A DNA stretch of 64,000 nt from Sulfuritalea sp. (lineage in GTDB: Bacteria; Pseudomonadota; Gammaproteobacteria; Burkholderiales; Rhodocyclaceae). The stretch is from positions 1 through 64,000 of the forward strand of contig JADJQA010000014.1 of NCBI GenBank assembly GCA_016712985.1, in the 5' to 3' direction. Shown here in pieces: positions 37,879 to 47,215 of the stretch. The position numbers and the translations under genes are program-made. The notes below the pieces were generated by a model, which made no database searches, was not told the DNA's origin, and saw only the letters and a list, made by a program, of their open reading frames with translations. Numbering within the stretch: position 1 is the stretch's first letter; every line of letters starts with the position of its first letter.

Positions 37879-38424
37879 TCACAAGCCCTTCACCGCATAC
37901 ACGGCCGGCAGGTTGCGCCAGGCGCCCCTGACATCCATGCCGTAGCCAAAGACGTAGCGATTGGGCAGGCGCAGGCCGACAAAATCCGCGGCAATCGGCT
38001 TGGCCCGACCGATGTCCTTGTCCGCGAACACCGCGCTCAGAACCTCGCTGGCGCCTTGTGCCAGCAGGCGCCTGACGACCTCGGCGAGGGTCACGCCTTC
38101 GTCGAGGATGTCATCCACCACCAATACGACGCGACCGGCGACCGCCGAGCGCGGCTCGACAATCCAGGTCAGTTGTCCGCCGCTGGTGACGTCGCCATAG
38201 CGCGAGACATGCAGGTAGTCGAAATCCAGCGGGAAGATCAGTTGCGGCAGAAGCTGGCCGGCAAACACCACCGCGCCGCCCATGACGGCCAGCACCAGCG
38301 GATTGGCGGCAGCCAGGCGGGTGGTGATTTCACCGGCAACGCGCCGTACTGCCAGCGCCGACTCCTCCGCCGAACACAGAAGGTCGGCCTCGTCGAGGAT
38401 CTGCTGCGCTTCCCGCGGGTTCAT
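37879..38424 (-). CDS. hpt: hypoxanthine phosphoribosyltransferase-like protein
   Basis: 181 residues, the length of Hpt. The phosphoribosyl pyrophosphate motif is VVLVVDDILDEGVTLAEVV. Also present are LAVMGGAVVFAGQLLPQL (substrate loop) and FVGLRLPNRYVFGYGMD near the end. It salvages hypoxanthine or guanine to the nucleotide. In betaproteobacteria a second HGPRT-like copy often lacks full purine specificity, so the substrate is not certain. The ATG overlaps the galU stop by four bases. Confidence 0.85.
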   Translation of the reverse strand: MNPREAQQILDEADLLCSAEESALAVRRVAGEITTRLAAANPLVLAVMGGAVVFAGQLLPQLIFPLDFDYLHVSRYGDVTSGGQLTWIVEPRSAVAGRVVLVVDDILDEGVTLAEVVRRLLAQGASEVLSAVFADKDIGRAKPIAADFVGLRLPNRYVFGYGMDVRGAWRNLPAVYAVKGL

Positions 38425-39287
38425 GTCATGCGCTGCAGCATGGCGGTGAACTCCTTGCCGACTTCGGGATGGCGCTGCCCGAAGGCCACCGTCGCTTCCA
38501 GGTAGCCCAGCTTGGAGCCGCAGTCGTAACGCTTGCCCTGGTAGCGATAGGCCAGGACCTGCTCCTCGGCCAGCAGGGCGGCGATGCCGTCGGTGAGCTG
38601 GATCTCGCCGCCGGAGCCCTTGCCGATCTGCGCGAGGTGCGGAAAGATGCGCGGTGTCAGGACGTAGCGACCCACCACGGCCAGCGTCGATGGCGCATCC
38701 TCTGGCTTGGGCTTTTCGACGATCCGCAGGATCTGCTCCAGCGAATCCGACAAGGGCTTGCTATCGACGATGCCGTAGCTGCGGGTATCTTCGGCCGGCA
38801 CCTGCTGCACGCCGATCACCGAGCTGCGGTAATAGTCATACACATCGACCATCTGCTTCATGACGGAGGGATCGGCATCGATCAAGTCGTCGGCGAGCAG
38901 CACGGCGAAGGGCTCGTCGCCCACCGCCGGATAGGCGCAAAGCACCGCATGGCCCAGCCCGAGGGCCTCCGGCTGGCGGATGTAGATGCAGTTGATGTTC
39001 TTCGGCAGCATGTTGCGCACGAACTCCAGCAACTCGTTCTTGCCGTGCTGGGCGAGCTCGGTTTCGAGTTCATAGGCCTTGTCGAAGTGGTCCTCGATGG
39101 CGCGCTTCGAGCGACCGGTGACGAAGATCATGTCGGTGATGCCGGCCGCGACCGCTTCTTCCACCGCATACTGGATCAGCGGCTTGTCGACGATGGGCAT
39201 CATTTCCTTCGGGCTGGCCTTGGTCGCCGGCAGGAAGCGGGTGCCCATGCCCGCCACTGGGAATACGGCTTTTGTCACTTTTTTCAT
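38421..39287 (-). CDS. galU: UTP-glucose-1-phosphate uridylyltransferase
   Basis: 288 residues. Signatures are AVFPVAGMGTRFLPATKASP, KEMMPIVDKPLIQYAVEEAV, LGLGHAVLCAYPAVGDEPFA, VLLADDLID and GSKLGYLEATVAFGQRHPEV. The enzyme makes UDP-glucose for envelope polysaccharides and galactose metabolism. ATGA overlaps join it to the ORF6N gene before it and the hpt gene after it, so expression is translationally coupled. Frame intact. Confidence 0.95.
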   Translation of the reverse strand: MKKVTKAVFPVAGMGTRFLPATKASPKEMMPIVDKPLIQYAVEEAVAAGITDMIFVTGRSKRAIEDHFDKAYELETELAQHGKNELLEFVRNMLPKNINCIYIRQPEALGLGHAVLCAYPAVGDEPFAVLLADDLIDADPSVMKQMVDVYDYYRSSVIGVQQVPAEDTRSYGIVDSKPLSDSLEQILRIVEKPKPEDAPSTLAVVGRYVLTPRIFPHLAQIGKGSGGEIQLTDGIAALLAEEQVLAYRYQGKRYDCGSKLGYLEATVAFGQRHPEVGKEFTAMLQRMT

Positions 39288-39823
39288 TTCTTGTTCCTTG
39301 GTTTGGAATCGATATTGGCGGTGAAGCCGATGCCGCGCCGCGTGGGAGTCGGCGGAGCCATCAGTTGTCGGATGGCGTCGATCAGACCGGCGATGGCCTG
39401 GTCGTGACTGGACAGCTTACGTTCCAACTGATCGAGTTTGGCTGCAATATCCTTGTGAGAGGACAGCATCTCACGGATTTGCACGAAGGCGCGCACCACC
39501 AGCAGGCTGACCTCGACGGCGCGGGACGACTTGAGCACGTTGCCCAGCATCAGGGCGCCGTGTTCGGTAAAGGCGTAAGGCAACGACGGAGAATATTTGA
39601 GCTTCGCGAGGTGATCACAATTTGTGATCACCTCCGCTTTTTCCGTGGCACTAAGCTGGAACATGAAATCCGGCGGAAAACGCTCGACATTGCGCTTTAT
39701 GGCCTGATTCAAGGTCCTGGTTTCAACACCGTACAGATCTGCCAGATCGGCATCCAGCATCACCCGCTGCCCGCGCAGCGGCAAGATTCGGTTCGCCACG
39801 ACTTCTGGAACGCGGGTGCTCAC
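39284..39823 (-). CDS. ORF6N-domain DNA-binding protein
   Basis: 179 residues. Residues about 10-95 are an ORF6N domain (LRGQRVMLDADLADLYGVET, LNQAIKRNVERFPPDFMFQL, YAFTEHGALMLGNVL). A coiled-coil part follows (AAKLDQLERKLSSHDQAI). ORF6N is typical of phage antirepressors and of proteins carried by mobile elements. Here it is set between ligA and galU with four-base overlaps on both sides, as if a fixed member of the operon. It probably binds DNA; the target is unknown. Confidence 0.85.
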   Translation of the reverse strand: MSTRVPEVVANRILPLRGQRVMLDADLADLYGVETRTLNQAIKRNVERFPPDFMFQLSATEKAEVITNCDHLAKLKYSPSLPYAFTEHGALMLGNVLKSSRAVEVSLLVVRAFVQIREMLSSHKDIAAKLDQLERKLSSHDQAIAGLIDAIRQLMAPPTPTRRGIGFTANIDSKPRNKK

Positions 39824-41864
39824 GACGAAATCAACTCCCTGAACTGGATCTCATCCAGAATACTAACGCCCAAAGCCTGCGCCTTGTCGAGTTTGGAACC
39901 GGCTTCCGCTCCGGCCACGACGTAATCGGTTTTTTTCGACACCGAGCCGGCCACCTTGCCGCCCAGCGCCTCGATCATGTCCCTGGCCTGGTCGCGCGTC
40001 AGCGTCGGCAGCGTGCCAGTGAGGACGAAGGTCTTGCCGGCGACAGGCGAGCCCACCGCTGGAAGCGATGCGCCCTCGGGCCAGTTCACCCCGGCCGCGC
40101 GCAACTGCTCGATCACCTCGATGTTGTGCGGCTCGGCGAAAAATCGCGCGATGGACGCCGCCACCACCGGGCCCACGTCGGGCACTTGTTGCAGGCACTC
40201 GACATCGGCGTTCATCAGCGCGTCCAGGTTGCCGAAATGACGCGCCAGATCCTTTGCCGTCGCTTCGCCGACGTTGCGAATTCCCAGCGCAAACACAAAG
40301 CGGCCCAGCGTCGTCGCCTTGCTGCGTTCAATGGCGGCGAGGATATTCGCCGCGGATTTCTCGGCCATCCGCTCCAGATTGACCAGGGCCAGCAAGCCAA
40401 GCTTGTAGAGATCCGCCGGTGTCTTGACGATGGCATGGTCGACCAGTTGCTCGATCAGCTTGTCGCCCAGTCCATCGATATCCATCGCGCGCCGGCAGGC
40501 GAAATGCAGCAAGGCCTGCTTGCGCTGCGCCGGGCAGAACAGGCCGCCGCTGCAGCGGGCGATGACCTCGTCTTCGGGCTTCTCGATCGCCGAATGGCAG
40601 ACCGGACAATCCGGATATTCCTTGAGCAGCTCCCAGGGCCCGTGCAGCGCCTCGGCGACGCGCTGCATCGGCCGCCGCTCCAGCACCACCGACACCACCT
40701 CGGGAATCACGTCACCGGCGCGCCGCACCACCACGGTGTCGCCGACCCGCACGTCCTTGCGCCGCACCTCGGCTTCGTTGTGCAGCGTCGCATTGGTCAC
40801 CGTGACGCCGCCGACGAAAACCGGCGCCAGGCGCGCCACGGGCGTGATCGCTCCGGTACGGCCGACCTGCACCTCGATCGCCTCGACAATGGTCAGTGCC
40901 TCTTCCGCCGGATACTTGTGCGCCACGGCCCAGCGCGGTTCGCGCGTGACAAAGCCCAGGCGCTGTTGCAGCGCCAGCGAATTCACCTTGTAACCACGCC
41001 GTCGATATCGAAGGGCAGCGTGTCGCGCACTTCGCGCATCCGGGCATGGAAATCGATCAAGCCATCCGCCCCCTGCACCACGGCGCGATGAGTGGAGACC
41101 GGCAGGCCGAAATCGGCCAGCGCATCCAGCACATCGGCGTGCGTTGCCGGCGGTGCCCAGCCCCGCGTTTCCCCCAATCCATAGGCATAGAAGGACAGCG
41201 GCCGTTCCGCCGCCATCGCCGGATCGAGCTGGCGGATGCTGCCCGCGGCACCGTTGCGCGGATTGACCAGCGTCGGCCGCCCCAGCGCGCGCTGCTTCGC
41301 GTTGTAGCGCTCGAAATCGGGACGGCTCATGAAGACCTCGCCGCGCACTTCCAGCACCGACGGTTCCGCGCCTTTCAGGTGCAGCGGAATGCGCGGCATG
41401 GTGCGAATGTTCTGCGTCACGTCTTCGCCGGTTTCGCCGTCACCGCGGGTCGCGGCCTGCACCAGCACGCCGCCTTCATAGCGCAGGTTGATCGCAAGAC
41501 CATCGAACTTGAGTTCGGCCGCGTATTCGATGGCCGGATCGGACTCGTTCAAGCCCAGCTCGCGCCGCACGCGCAGGTCGAAGGCGCGCGCGCCCGATGG
41601 CTCGGTGTCGGTCTCGGTGCGGGCCGAGAGCATCGGCACCGCGTGACGCACCGGCGCGAAGTCCGCCAGGGGCTTGCCGCCGACCCGCTGCGTCGGCGAA
41701 TCGGCGCCGATCAGTTCGGGATGTGCCGCCTCCAGTGCTTGCAGTTGCCCAAACAGGCGATCGTCTTCGGCGTCCGGAATGCTCGGCGCATCGAGCACGT
41801 AATAGGCATGGTTGTGCCGCTCGATTTCACGGCGCAGGCCCGCAATGCGTTGCGCCGCATCCAT
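39820..41864 (-). CDS. ligA: NAD-dependent DNA ligase LigA, one frameshift
   Basis: The corrected length is 681 residues (E. coli 671). The adenylation lysine is in ELKFDGLAINLRYEGG (about residue 117). HNHAYYVLDAPSIPD marks the NAD-binding Ia domain. A zinc finger (CPVCHSAIE ... CSGGLFCPAQ), HhH repeats (GEATAKDLARHFG) and a C-terminal BRCT domain (FVLTGTLPTLTRDQARDMIE) follow. The frame breaks near 40992, where GTTTACAAG reads GTTACAAG, so FDIDGVV-YKVNSLALQQ is split. The enzyme joins Okazaki fragments and repair nicks. It is essential, which supports a sequencing error over real mutation. Confidence 0.94.
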
Positions 41865-41871
41865 TTGCCGC

Positions 41872-43023
41872 TCAGGAGAACAGCCGCAGCGCCAAGGTAC
41901 TGCCGGGCACTATGCCGCCGTCGCGCATGCGCTGTTGCAGCTCGGCGGTCTTGGCGCGAATCGCGGCGATCATCGCATCGGACAACGGCGCGCGCTGCGC
42001 ATCCACCAGCACGCCATCCAGCGATCCGGCCAGTTGCCGCGCCACCGCCAGCATGCGGTCGAAAGCCAGCACACCATCCGGGACGCGCGGCACATCCAGG
42101 CTCAGCGTCAATCCATGGGTTGCCAGCGATTTGATGGAATCGGCTTCAAGGCGCTCGGCGCCGAGATTGGCGACGGTAAACAATTCGCCGCCGCCGCTGT
42201 CGTGGGCGCGAAACACGCCATCCGCCTCGAGGGACAGCCCCGCCGCTTCGGCCACGCCGCGCAGCTTGGTGCCGGCGAAGACCCCACCCGAACTTTCCAC
42301 CACGTGCAGCACGAACTGGATGTCCACACCGGCGCACAATTCGTCGAGCCTGCCTGCGCGCAATACGGTTTCACCGCGCGAAGGCAGTTCCAGAGTAGCG
42401 CCAGCCTGTCCGGCAAGCTGCTGCACGCCTTCGAAGAACCGCCCCAGTTCGGCATCGGAAACCGGCCCGCGCCGATCCACCAGTTGCAGGGCCGCAGCCC
42501 ATTCGGGATAGCGCCCCGTATCGTGGGCATCGACCGGCCGCCATGGGCCATTGGCATCATTCCGCGCCAGCCAGCGCATGGGCTTGGTCAGATCCCCTGC
42601 CCACGTGTTCTGCATCGCCCAGACGGCCGGCGCCGGCACCGGCTCGGCCGCGACCAGGCGCAGCACGCAATCCGCCATGTCTTCCGCGTCTTCGACGGCG
42701 CGCGCCGGGCGGGACGCCGGGGGCGCAGACGGCACTTCGGCGGCCGCGCTCGGGGCGCCGGCCGGCTCCGGCGCGGCGTCACTCGCTGGGTCCGCAAGAT
42801 GCGGTTCGCGTCGGCCCCGGTCCTCCGAACGTGGCTCCGCGGGACCGTCCGGGGACGCTCCGGCGTCCCGCGAACCCAGCAGCGCATCTTCCTGCGCGCC
42901 CTTGAATATCCTGTCGGCGGTCGCGCGATGCCGGCGATCCTGCCAGACGTTGTAAGCCCAGACGGCGCCAACCGCCGCCACGCCGGCCCCGATCAATGCG
43001 ATTTGCAGTTCGCTGATTGCCAT
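41872..43023 (-). CDS. zipA: ZipA-like cell division protein
   Basis: 383 residues. One N-terminal membrane helix (LQIALIGAGVAAVGAVWAYN) is followed by a Pro/Ala-rich linker (about 50-105) and a C-terminal FtsZ-binding domain (GRYPEWAAALQLVDRRGPVS, FVLHVVESSGGVFAGTKLRG, LTLSLDVPRVPDGVLAFDRM). The order smc-zipA-ligA is the usual one in proteobacteria. ZipA tethers FtsZ to the membrane during division. Sequence similarity to E. coli ZipA is low outside the last domain, as is normal in betaproteobacteria. It ends seven bases before ligA. Confidence 0.85.
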   Translation of the reverse strand: MAISELQIALIGAGVAAVGAVWAYNVWQDRRHRATADRIFKGAQEDALLGSRDAGASPDGPAEPRSEDRGRREPHLADPASDAAPEPAGAPSAAAEVPSAPPASRPARAVEDAEDMADCVLRLVAAEPVPAPAVWAMQNTWAGDLTKPMRWLARNDANGPWRPVDAHDTGRYPEWAAALQLVDRRGPVSDAELGRFFEGVQQLAGQAGATLELPSRGETVLRAGRLDELCAGVDIQFVLHVVESSGGVFAGTKLRGVAEAAGLSLEADGVFRAHDSGGGELFTVANLGAERLEADSIKSLATHGLTLSLDVPRVPDGVLAFDRMLAVARQLAGSLDGVLVDAQRAPLSDAMIAAIRAKTAELQQRMRDGGIVPGSTLALRLFS

Positions 43024-43049
43024 GTTTACGTCACCTCTCTTTGCCGCCG

Positions 43050-46000
43050 CTACGCTGCCTTCTGGTCATCGGCAAGGCGCAAGGCCTCTTCGATATCGAC
43101 TTCCACCACCCGTGACACGCCCTGTTCCTGCATCGTCACGCCGATCAGTTGCTGCGCCATTTCCATGGCGATCTTGTTGTGCGAAATGAAAATGAACTGC
43201 GTCTGCACCGACATGCGCCTGACCATGTCGCAGAAGCGCACCGTGTTCGAGTCGTCGAGCGGCGCATCCACTTCGTCGAGCAGGCAGAAGGGCGCCGGAT
43301 TCAACTGGAACAGCGCAAACACCAGGGCAATCGCGGTCAGCGCCTTTTCGCCGCCGGAGAGCAGGTGGATCGTGGTGTTCTTCTTGCCCGGCGGTTGCGC
43401 CATGATCTGGATGCCGGCATCGAGAATCTCGTCACCCGTGAGAATCAGCCGCGCTTCGCCGCCGCCGAAAAGCTGCGGGAACAGCGTGCCGAAATGCCGA
43501 TTGACTGCGTCATAGGTATCCTGCAACTGCTCGCGCGTTTCGCGGTCGATGCGCCGGATCGCATCTTCCAGCGTGCCGATGGCCTCGGCCAGGTCGGCCG
43601 ACTGCGCATCGAGAAAACCCTTGCGCTCCGAGGCCGTAGCCAGTTCTTCGAGCGCCGCCAGATTGACCGGGCCGAGCGCCTCGATTTCGGCGTTAAGCCG
43701 GGCGATGTCGCCTTGCAGGACAGCGTCCTTGAGCTTGTCGGCGCCGCTGGCATTGAGTTCATCCAGGAAGGGATCTTCGTCCGCCTCTGTCACCACGTGA
43801 AGCTCGGACAGACGTTCGCGGAACTGCTCCGTATTGAGCTCGGCGGCCTGCGCCTTGAGCCTCAGATCGTTGATCTTGTCGCGCAGCGGGACAAGGCCCT
43901 GCTCCAGCTTCAGGCGCTGCTCGTCGAGACCGCGCAGCTCGGCGGCGGCAGCTTCGAGCGCATTGCGCCGTTCCGCCAGCGCCGACTCCTTGTCCTGTTT
44001 CGCATCCAGCGCGGCATGCAGTTGCTCTTGCAGTACCGTGTCGCTGATCCCGGCGACTTCGGTGCGCGCCGCATTGGTCTCGCCCTCGATGCGTTGCAAC
44101 TGGCTGGTCGCCGTCGCGACGGCGCGGGAATTATCTTCCAGCTTCGACAGGCACTCGCGTTCGGAGAAACCGGCCTCCTGGGCTTCGCGCCCGAGCTGGA
44201 TTTCCAGCGCCCTCGCCTCGCGCAAGGCCGCATCCTTCTGCCGATGCGCGTCGAGCGCCTTTTCGAGCCGCTGGCGCACCGCGCCCAGGCGCTCGCGCTG
44301 CACCTCTCCCTCGGTCGCGGCGCGCTGGCGACGCGCCTGCTCGCCCTCGTCCTGGCGCAGCAGTTCGCCCAGATCACGGTCGATCTGCGCCGAGCGTTCT
44401 TCGAAGCGCGCCTGCGCCTGGGCAAGCTTCAAGGCCTCGACCTGCGCCGCATGGAAGGCCTGCTGGGCCTCCTGAGTCGCGCGCCGCACGGCGCCGAGCT
44501 CGCCCTGGCTGTCGGCCAGATACTGCTCGGCCGCGCGCCGCACCTCGCGCGCCGCGTCTTCGGCAGCGGCGCGGCTCGCCAGCACGCCGGCCAGTTCGTC
44601 GATCTCGCGCTGGCGTTCGATGACGCCGTGGGTCTTCGCATCCGGCACGTACAGCGTGAGGCCCGCCGGGGTCAGCAGATGACCGGAACGCGAGACGCGC
44701 TGACCCGCCGCCAGCGGCAGTTCAGCCGCCAGATCCTCGACCACGCAGACGCCTGCCAGCCATTCATCGAGCACGCCGGTCCAACGCGGATCATCGCAGC
44801 GGACCTTGCCGCGCAACGACTCCGGTCCGGCCAAATCGTTCGAGCGAAGCGAGCCGCCGTCACCCCCTTCCGCGGGGCGAAGCCAGGGTTTCGCGGAACA
44901 CGGTTCCGCGCTGCCATAGCCGGCTGGCTGTGCCAATCCAGCGGTAGGGCCGGGGGCCTGGTCGTTGCCATGGCGAGCGTCGAGCGCCAGCGAGACGATC
45001 GCCGGTGGCGGCGCGGCGAGCGCAGCGCGCACCGTATCCGCGTCGGCGCAGAGCGCCGCGAAACGTTCGCGCAGCACGGCTTCGACCGCCGTTTCCCAGC
45101 CGGCTTCGACCTGGATCGCCTGCCACAGCGGCCTCGCATCGGCCAAATGGCGCGCCCTGAGCCAGGCGCCGATCTCGCCGCTTTGCGCCACCCTGGCCTG
45201 CAACTGCGCCAGCGCGTCGTGGCGGGCGCGGCTCTCGGTCAGGCTGCGGTGGGCCTTTTGCAGGGATTCACGAGCCGCGCGCAGACGCTCCTCGGCCTCC
45301 GGCACGGCGGCTTGCACGACAGCAAGACGCCCCTGCGTCGCCGCCAGCGCCGCCTCGGCACGCGCTTCCGCTGCCCTCGACGCGACCAGCAATGCCTGGT
45401 CGGGCGCGCCAAGGGTCTGGCGATCTTGTTCCAGCCGGACGCGACGCTGCACCAAGGTTTCCAGCGCACGCTCGGCGTGTCCCCGGTCGGCCTCGGCCAG
45501 ACGCAGCGCCTGCTCGGTATCGCTCAGCGCGCGGCGCGCCTCGGTCACCTCGGCGCCGGCGGACTCGATCGCCTCCTCGGCGCCAGGCAGACGAGCGACG
45601 GCCTCTTCATGGCGCGCGGTGGCGGTAGCGGACCGCACGCGCGAATTCTCCAGCAGCAGCTTCCAGCGCGCCTCTTCCTCCGTCAACTGGCCTTGCTGCG
45701 CCTGCCAATGCGCCTGCTCGGCACCCAACTGGTCGAGCCGCGCTGCCAGCCGCGAGCGCGAATCGCGCAGATGTCCGATTTCCGATTCGAGACGGCTGAC
45801 TTCGGTGTTGGCCGCGAACATCCCCGACTGGGCCGCATGCAAGGCGTCCGAGGCCGAGTAATGGGTCTCGCGGGCATGTTCGACATGCGCCTCGGTCTCG
45901 CGCAAAGCCGCAGTTTCGGCCTCGACGCGATTGACTGCTTCCTCGACCTGGCGCGCCAGCCGCTGGCTGTCGTGCCGCGCATCGTTGCGCTTCTTCAGCC

Positions 46001-46697
46001 ACAGCAGGGTCTGCTTGCGCGACACCTGCTGATGCAGGTCGCGATACTGCCGCGCCGCGACTGCCTGGGCCTGCAAGTGAATGACCTGCGTTTCCAGCTC
46101 GTTGCGGATGTCATCGACGCGGGCGATGTTCTCGCGCGCGTCTTCGAGGCGGTGCCCGGTTTCCCTGCGGCGCTCCTTGTACTTGGTGACGCCGGCCGCT
46201 TCTTCGAGATAAAAGCGCAACTCGTCGGGCTTGGCCTCGACAATCCGCGAGATCATGCCCTGGCCGATGATGGCGTAGGCGCGCGGGCCGAGCCCGGTGC
46301 CGAGGAACAGATCGATCACGTCGCGCCGCCGGACGTGCAGGTTGTTGATGTAGTAGTTTGAGTTGCCCTCGCGGTCGAGCACGCGCTTGACCGTGATTTC
46401 GGCGTACTGGCTCCATTGCCCGGCGGCGCGGCCCTCGGCGTTGTCGAAGAACAGCTCGACGCTGGCGCGGCTGAGCTCCTTGCGGTTGCCGGAACCCTTG
46501 AAAATCACGTCCTGGATCGATTCGCCGCGCAGCTCGGAGGCCTTGGATTCGCCCAGCACCCAGCGCACCGCATCGATGATGTTCGACTTGCCACAACCGT
46601 TGGGGCCGACCACGCCCGCGAGTTGGCCGGGAAACAGCACCGTCGTGGGCTCGACAAACGACTTGAAGCCGGCAAGTTTCAGCTTGTTTAAACGCAC
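43050..46697 (-). CDS. smc: SMC chromosome condensation ATPase
   Basis: 1215 residues from a GTG at 46697 (VRLNKLKLAGFKSFVEPTTV); the frame is open further upstream without family character. Walker A is GPNGCGKSNIIDAV (31-44). Two long coiled coils are separated by a hinge near 520-680. The C-terminal head has the signature LLSGGEKALTAIALVFAL and Walker B PFCLLDEVDAPLDD. About 35 residues in the hinge region derive from a dispersed repeat (44830-44944). SMC organises and segregates the chromosome with ScpAB. It is the first gene of the six-gene operon down to hpt and is divergent from queF. Confidence 0.95.
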   Translation of the reverse strand: MRLNKLKLAGFKSFVEPTTVLFPGQLAGVVGPNGCGKSNIIDAVRWVLGESKASELRGESIQDVIFKGSGNRKELSRASVELFFDNAEGRAAGQWSQYAEITVKRVLDREGNSNYYINNLHVRRRDVIDLFLGTGLGPRAYAIIGQGMISRIVEAKPDELRFYLEEAAGVTKYKERRRETGHRLEDARENIARVDDIRNELETQVIHLQAQAVAARQYRDLHQQVSRKQTLLWLKKRNDARHDSQRLARQVEEAVNRVEAETAALRETEAHVEHARETHYSASDALHAAQSGMFAANTEVSRLESEIGHLRDSRSRLAARLDQLGAEQAHWQAQQGQLTEEEARWKLLLENSRVRSATATARHEEAVARLPGAEEAIESAGAEVTEARRALSDTEQALRLAEADRGHAERALETLVQRRVRLEQDRQTLGAPDQALLVASRAAEARAEAALAATQGRLAVVQAAVPEAEERLRAARESLQKAHRSLTESRARHDALAQLQARVAQSGEIGAWLRARHLADARPLWQAIQVEAGWETAVEAVLRERFAALCADADTVRAALAAPPPAIVSLALDARHGNDQAPGPTAGLAQPAGYGSAEPCSAKPWLRPAEGGDGGSLRSNDLAGPESLRGKVRCDDPRWTGVLDEWLAGVCVVEDLAAELPLAAGQRVSRSGHLLTPAGLTLYVPDAKTHGVIERQREIDELAGVLASRAAAEDAAREVRRAAEQYLADSQGELGAVRRATQEAQQAFHAAQVEALKLAQAQARFEERSAQIDRDLGELLRQDEGEQARRQRAATEGEVQRERLGAVRQRLEKALDAHRQKDAALREARALEIQLGREAQEAGFSERECLSKLEDNSRAVATATSQLQRIEGETNAARTEVAGISDTVLQEQLHAALDAKQDKESALAERRNALEAAAAELRGLDEQRLKLEQGLVPLRDKINDLRLKAQAAELNTEQFRERLSELHVVTEADEDPFLDELNASGADKLKDAVLQGDIARLNAEIEALGPVNLAALEELATASERKGFLDAQSADLAEAIGTLEDAIRRIDRETREQLQDTYDAVNRHFGTLFPQLFGGGEARLILTGDEILDAGIQIMAQPPGKKNTTIHLLSGGEKALTAIALVFALFQLNPAPFCLLDEVDAPLDDSNTVRFCDMVRRMSVQTQFIFISHNKIAMEMAQQLIGVTMQEQGVSRVVEVDIEEALRLADDQKAA
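44830..44944. repeat. in-frame dispersed repeat inside smc
   Basis: On the minus strand: GGCACAGCCAGCCGGCTATG, then GCGCGGAACCGTGTTCCGCG, GAAACCCTGGCTTCGCCCCG and a GA-rich tail. The same series occurs between genes at 34733-34852. Translated in frame as GYGSAEPCSAKPWLRPAEGG within the hinge region of SMC. Confidence 0.7.
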
Positions 46698-46750
46698 TGG
46701 GGATGAACCGGAAATATGATGGCAAGGGTGAGACCTTGAAGCCGCGCCAT

Positions 46751-46756
46751 TATAAT
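46751..46756 (+). promoter_or_regulatory. -10 element for queF
   Basis: A perfect TATAAT 34 bases before the queF ATG, in the 92-base gap shared with smc. No convincing -35 at 16-18 bases. The smc promoter must lie on the other strand in the same space. Confidence 0.45.
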
Positions 46757-46789
46757 CCGTCCACATCCCCTTACCCGCATCCATACAGC

Positions 46790-47215
46790 ATGGCAAAGCC
46801 GGCAATCCAAACCCGCGCCAAGGCGCTGGAGACCTTCCCCAACCCCGCGCCGCACCGGGACTACCAGATCCACATGGAAATCCCGGAATTCACCTGCCTC
46901 TGTCCCAAGACCGGCCAGCCGGATTTCGCCATGCTGACGCTGGACTACATCGCCGACAAGCTCTGCGTCGAGCTGAAAAGCCTGAAACTTTATGTCTGGA
47001 GCTTTCGCGACGAGGGGCATTTCCACGAGGATGTCACCAACCGCATCCTCGATGACCTGGCCCAGGCGATCAAGCCGCGCTTCATGCGCCTCACCGCGCG
47101 CTTTAACGTCCGCGGCGGGATTTTCACCAACGTGATCGCCGAGCACCGCCAGAAGGGCTGGAAGCCGGCGGGCAGGATCGAACTGGCGGAGTTCGCGGCC
47201 CGCCGGCGCCCATGA
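46790..47215 (+). CDS. queF: QueF, NADPH-dependent 7-cyano-7-deazaguanine reductase
   Basis: 141 residues from the ATG at 46790, the short unimodular type. The catalytic cysteine is in FTCLCPKTGQPDFAMLTLDY (Cys 38), and the NADPH-binding motif SLKLYVWSFRDEGHFHEDVT follows. The enzyme reduces preQ0 to preQ1 for queuosine in tRNA. The TGA overlaps the ATG of the next gene by four bases, although that gene is a transporter component with no obvious link to queuosine. Confidence 0.93.
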   Translation: MAKPAIQTRAKALETFPNPAPHRDYQIHMEIPEFTCLCPKTGQPDFAMLTLDYIADKLCVELKSLKLYVWSFRDEGHFHEDVTNRILDDLAQAIKPRFMRLTARFNVRGGIFTNVIAEHRQKGWKPAGRIELAEFAARRRP

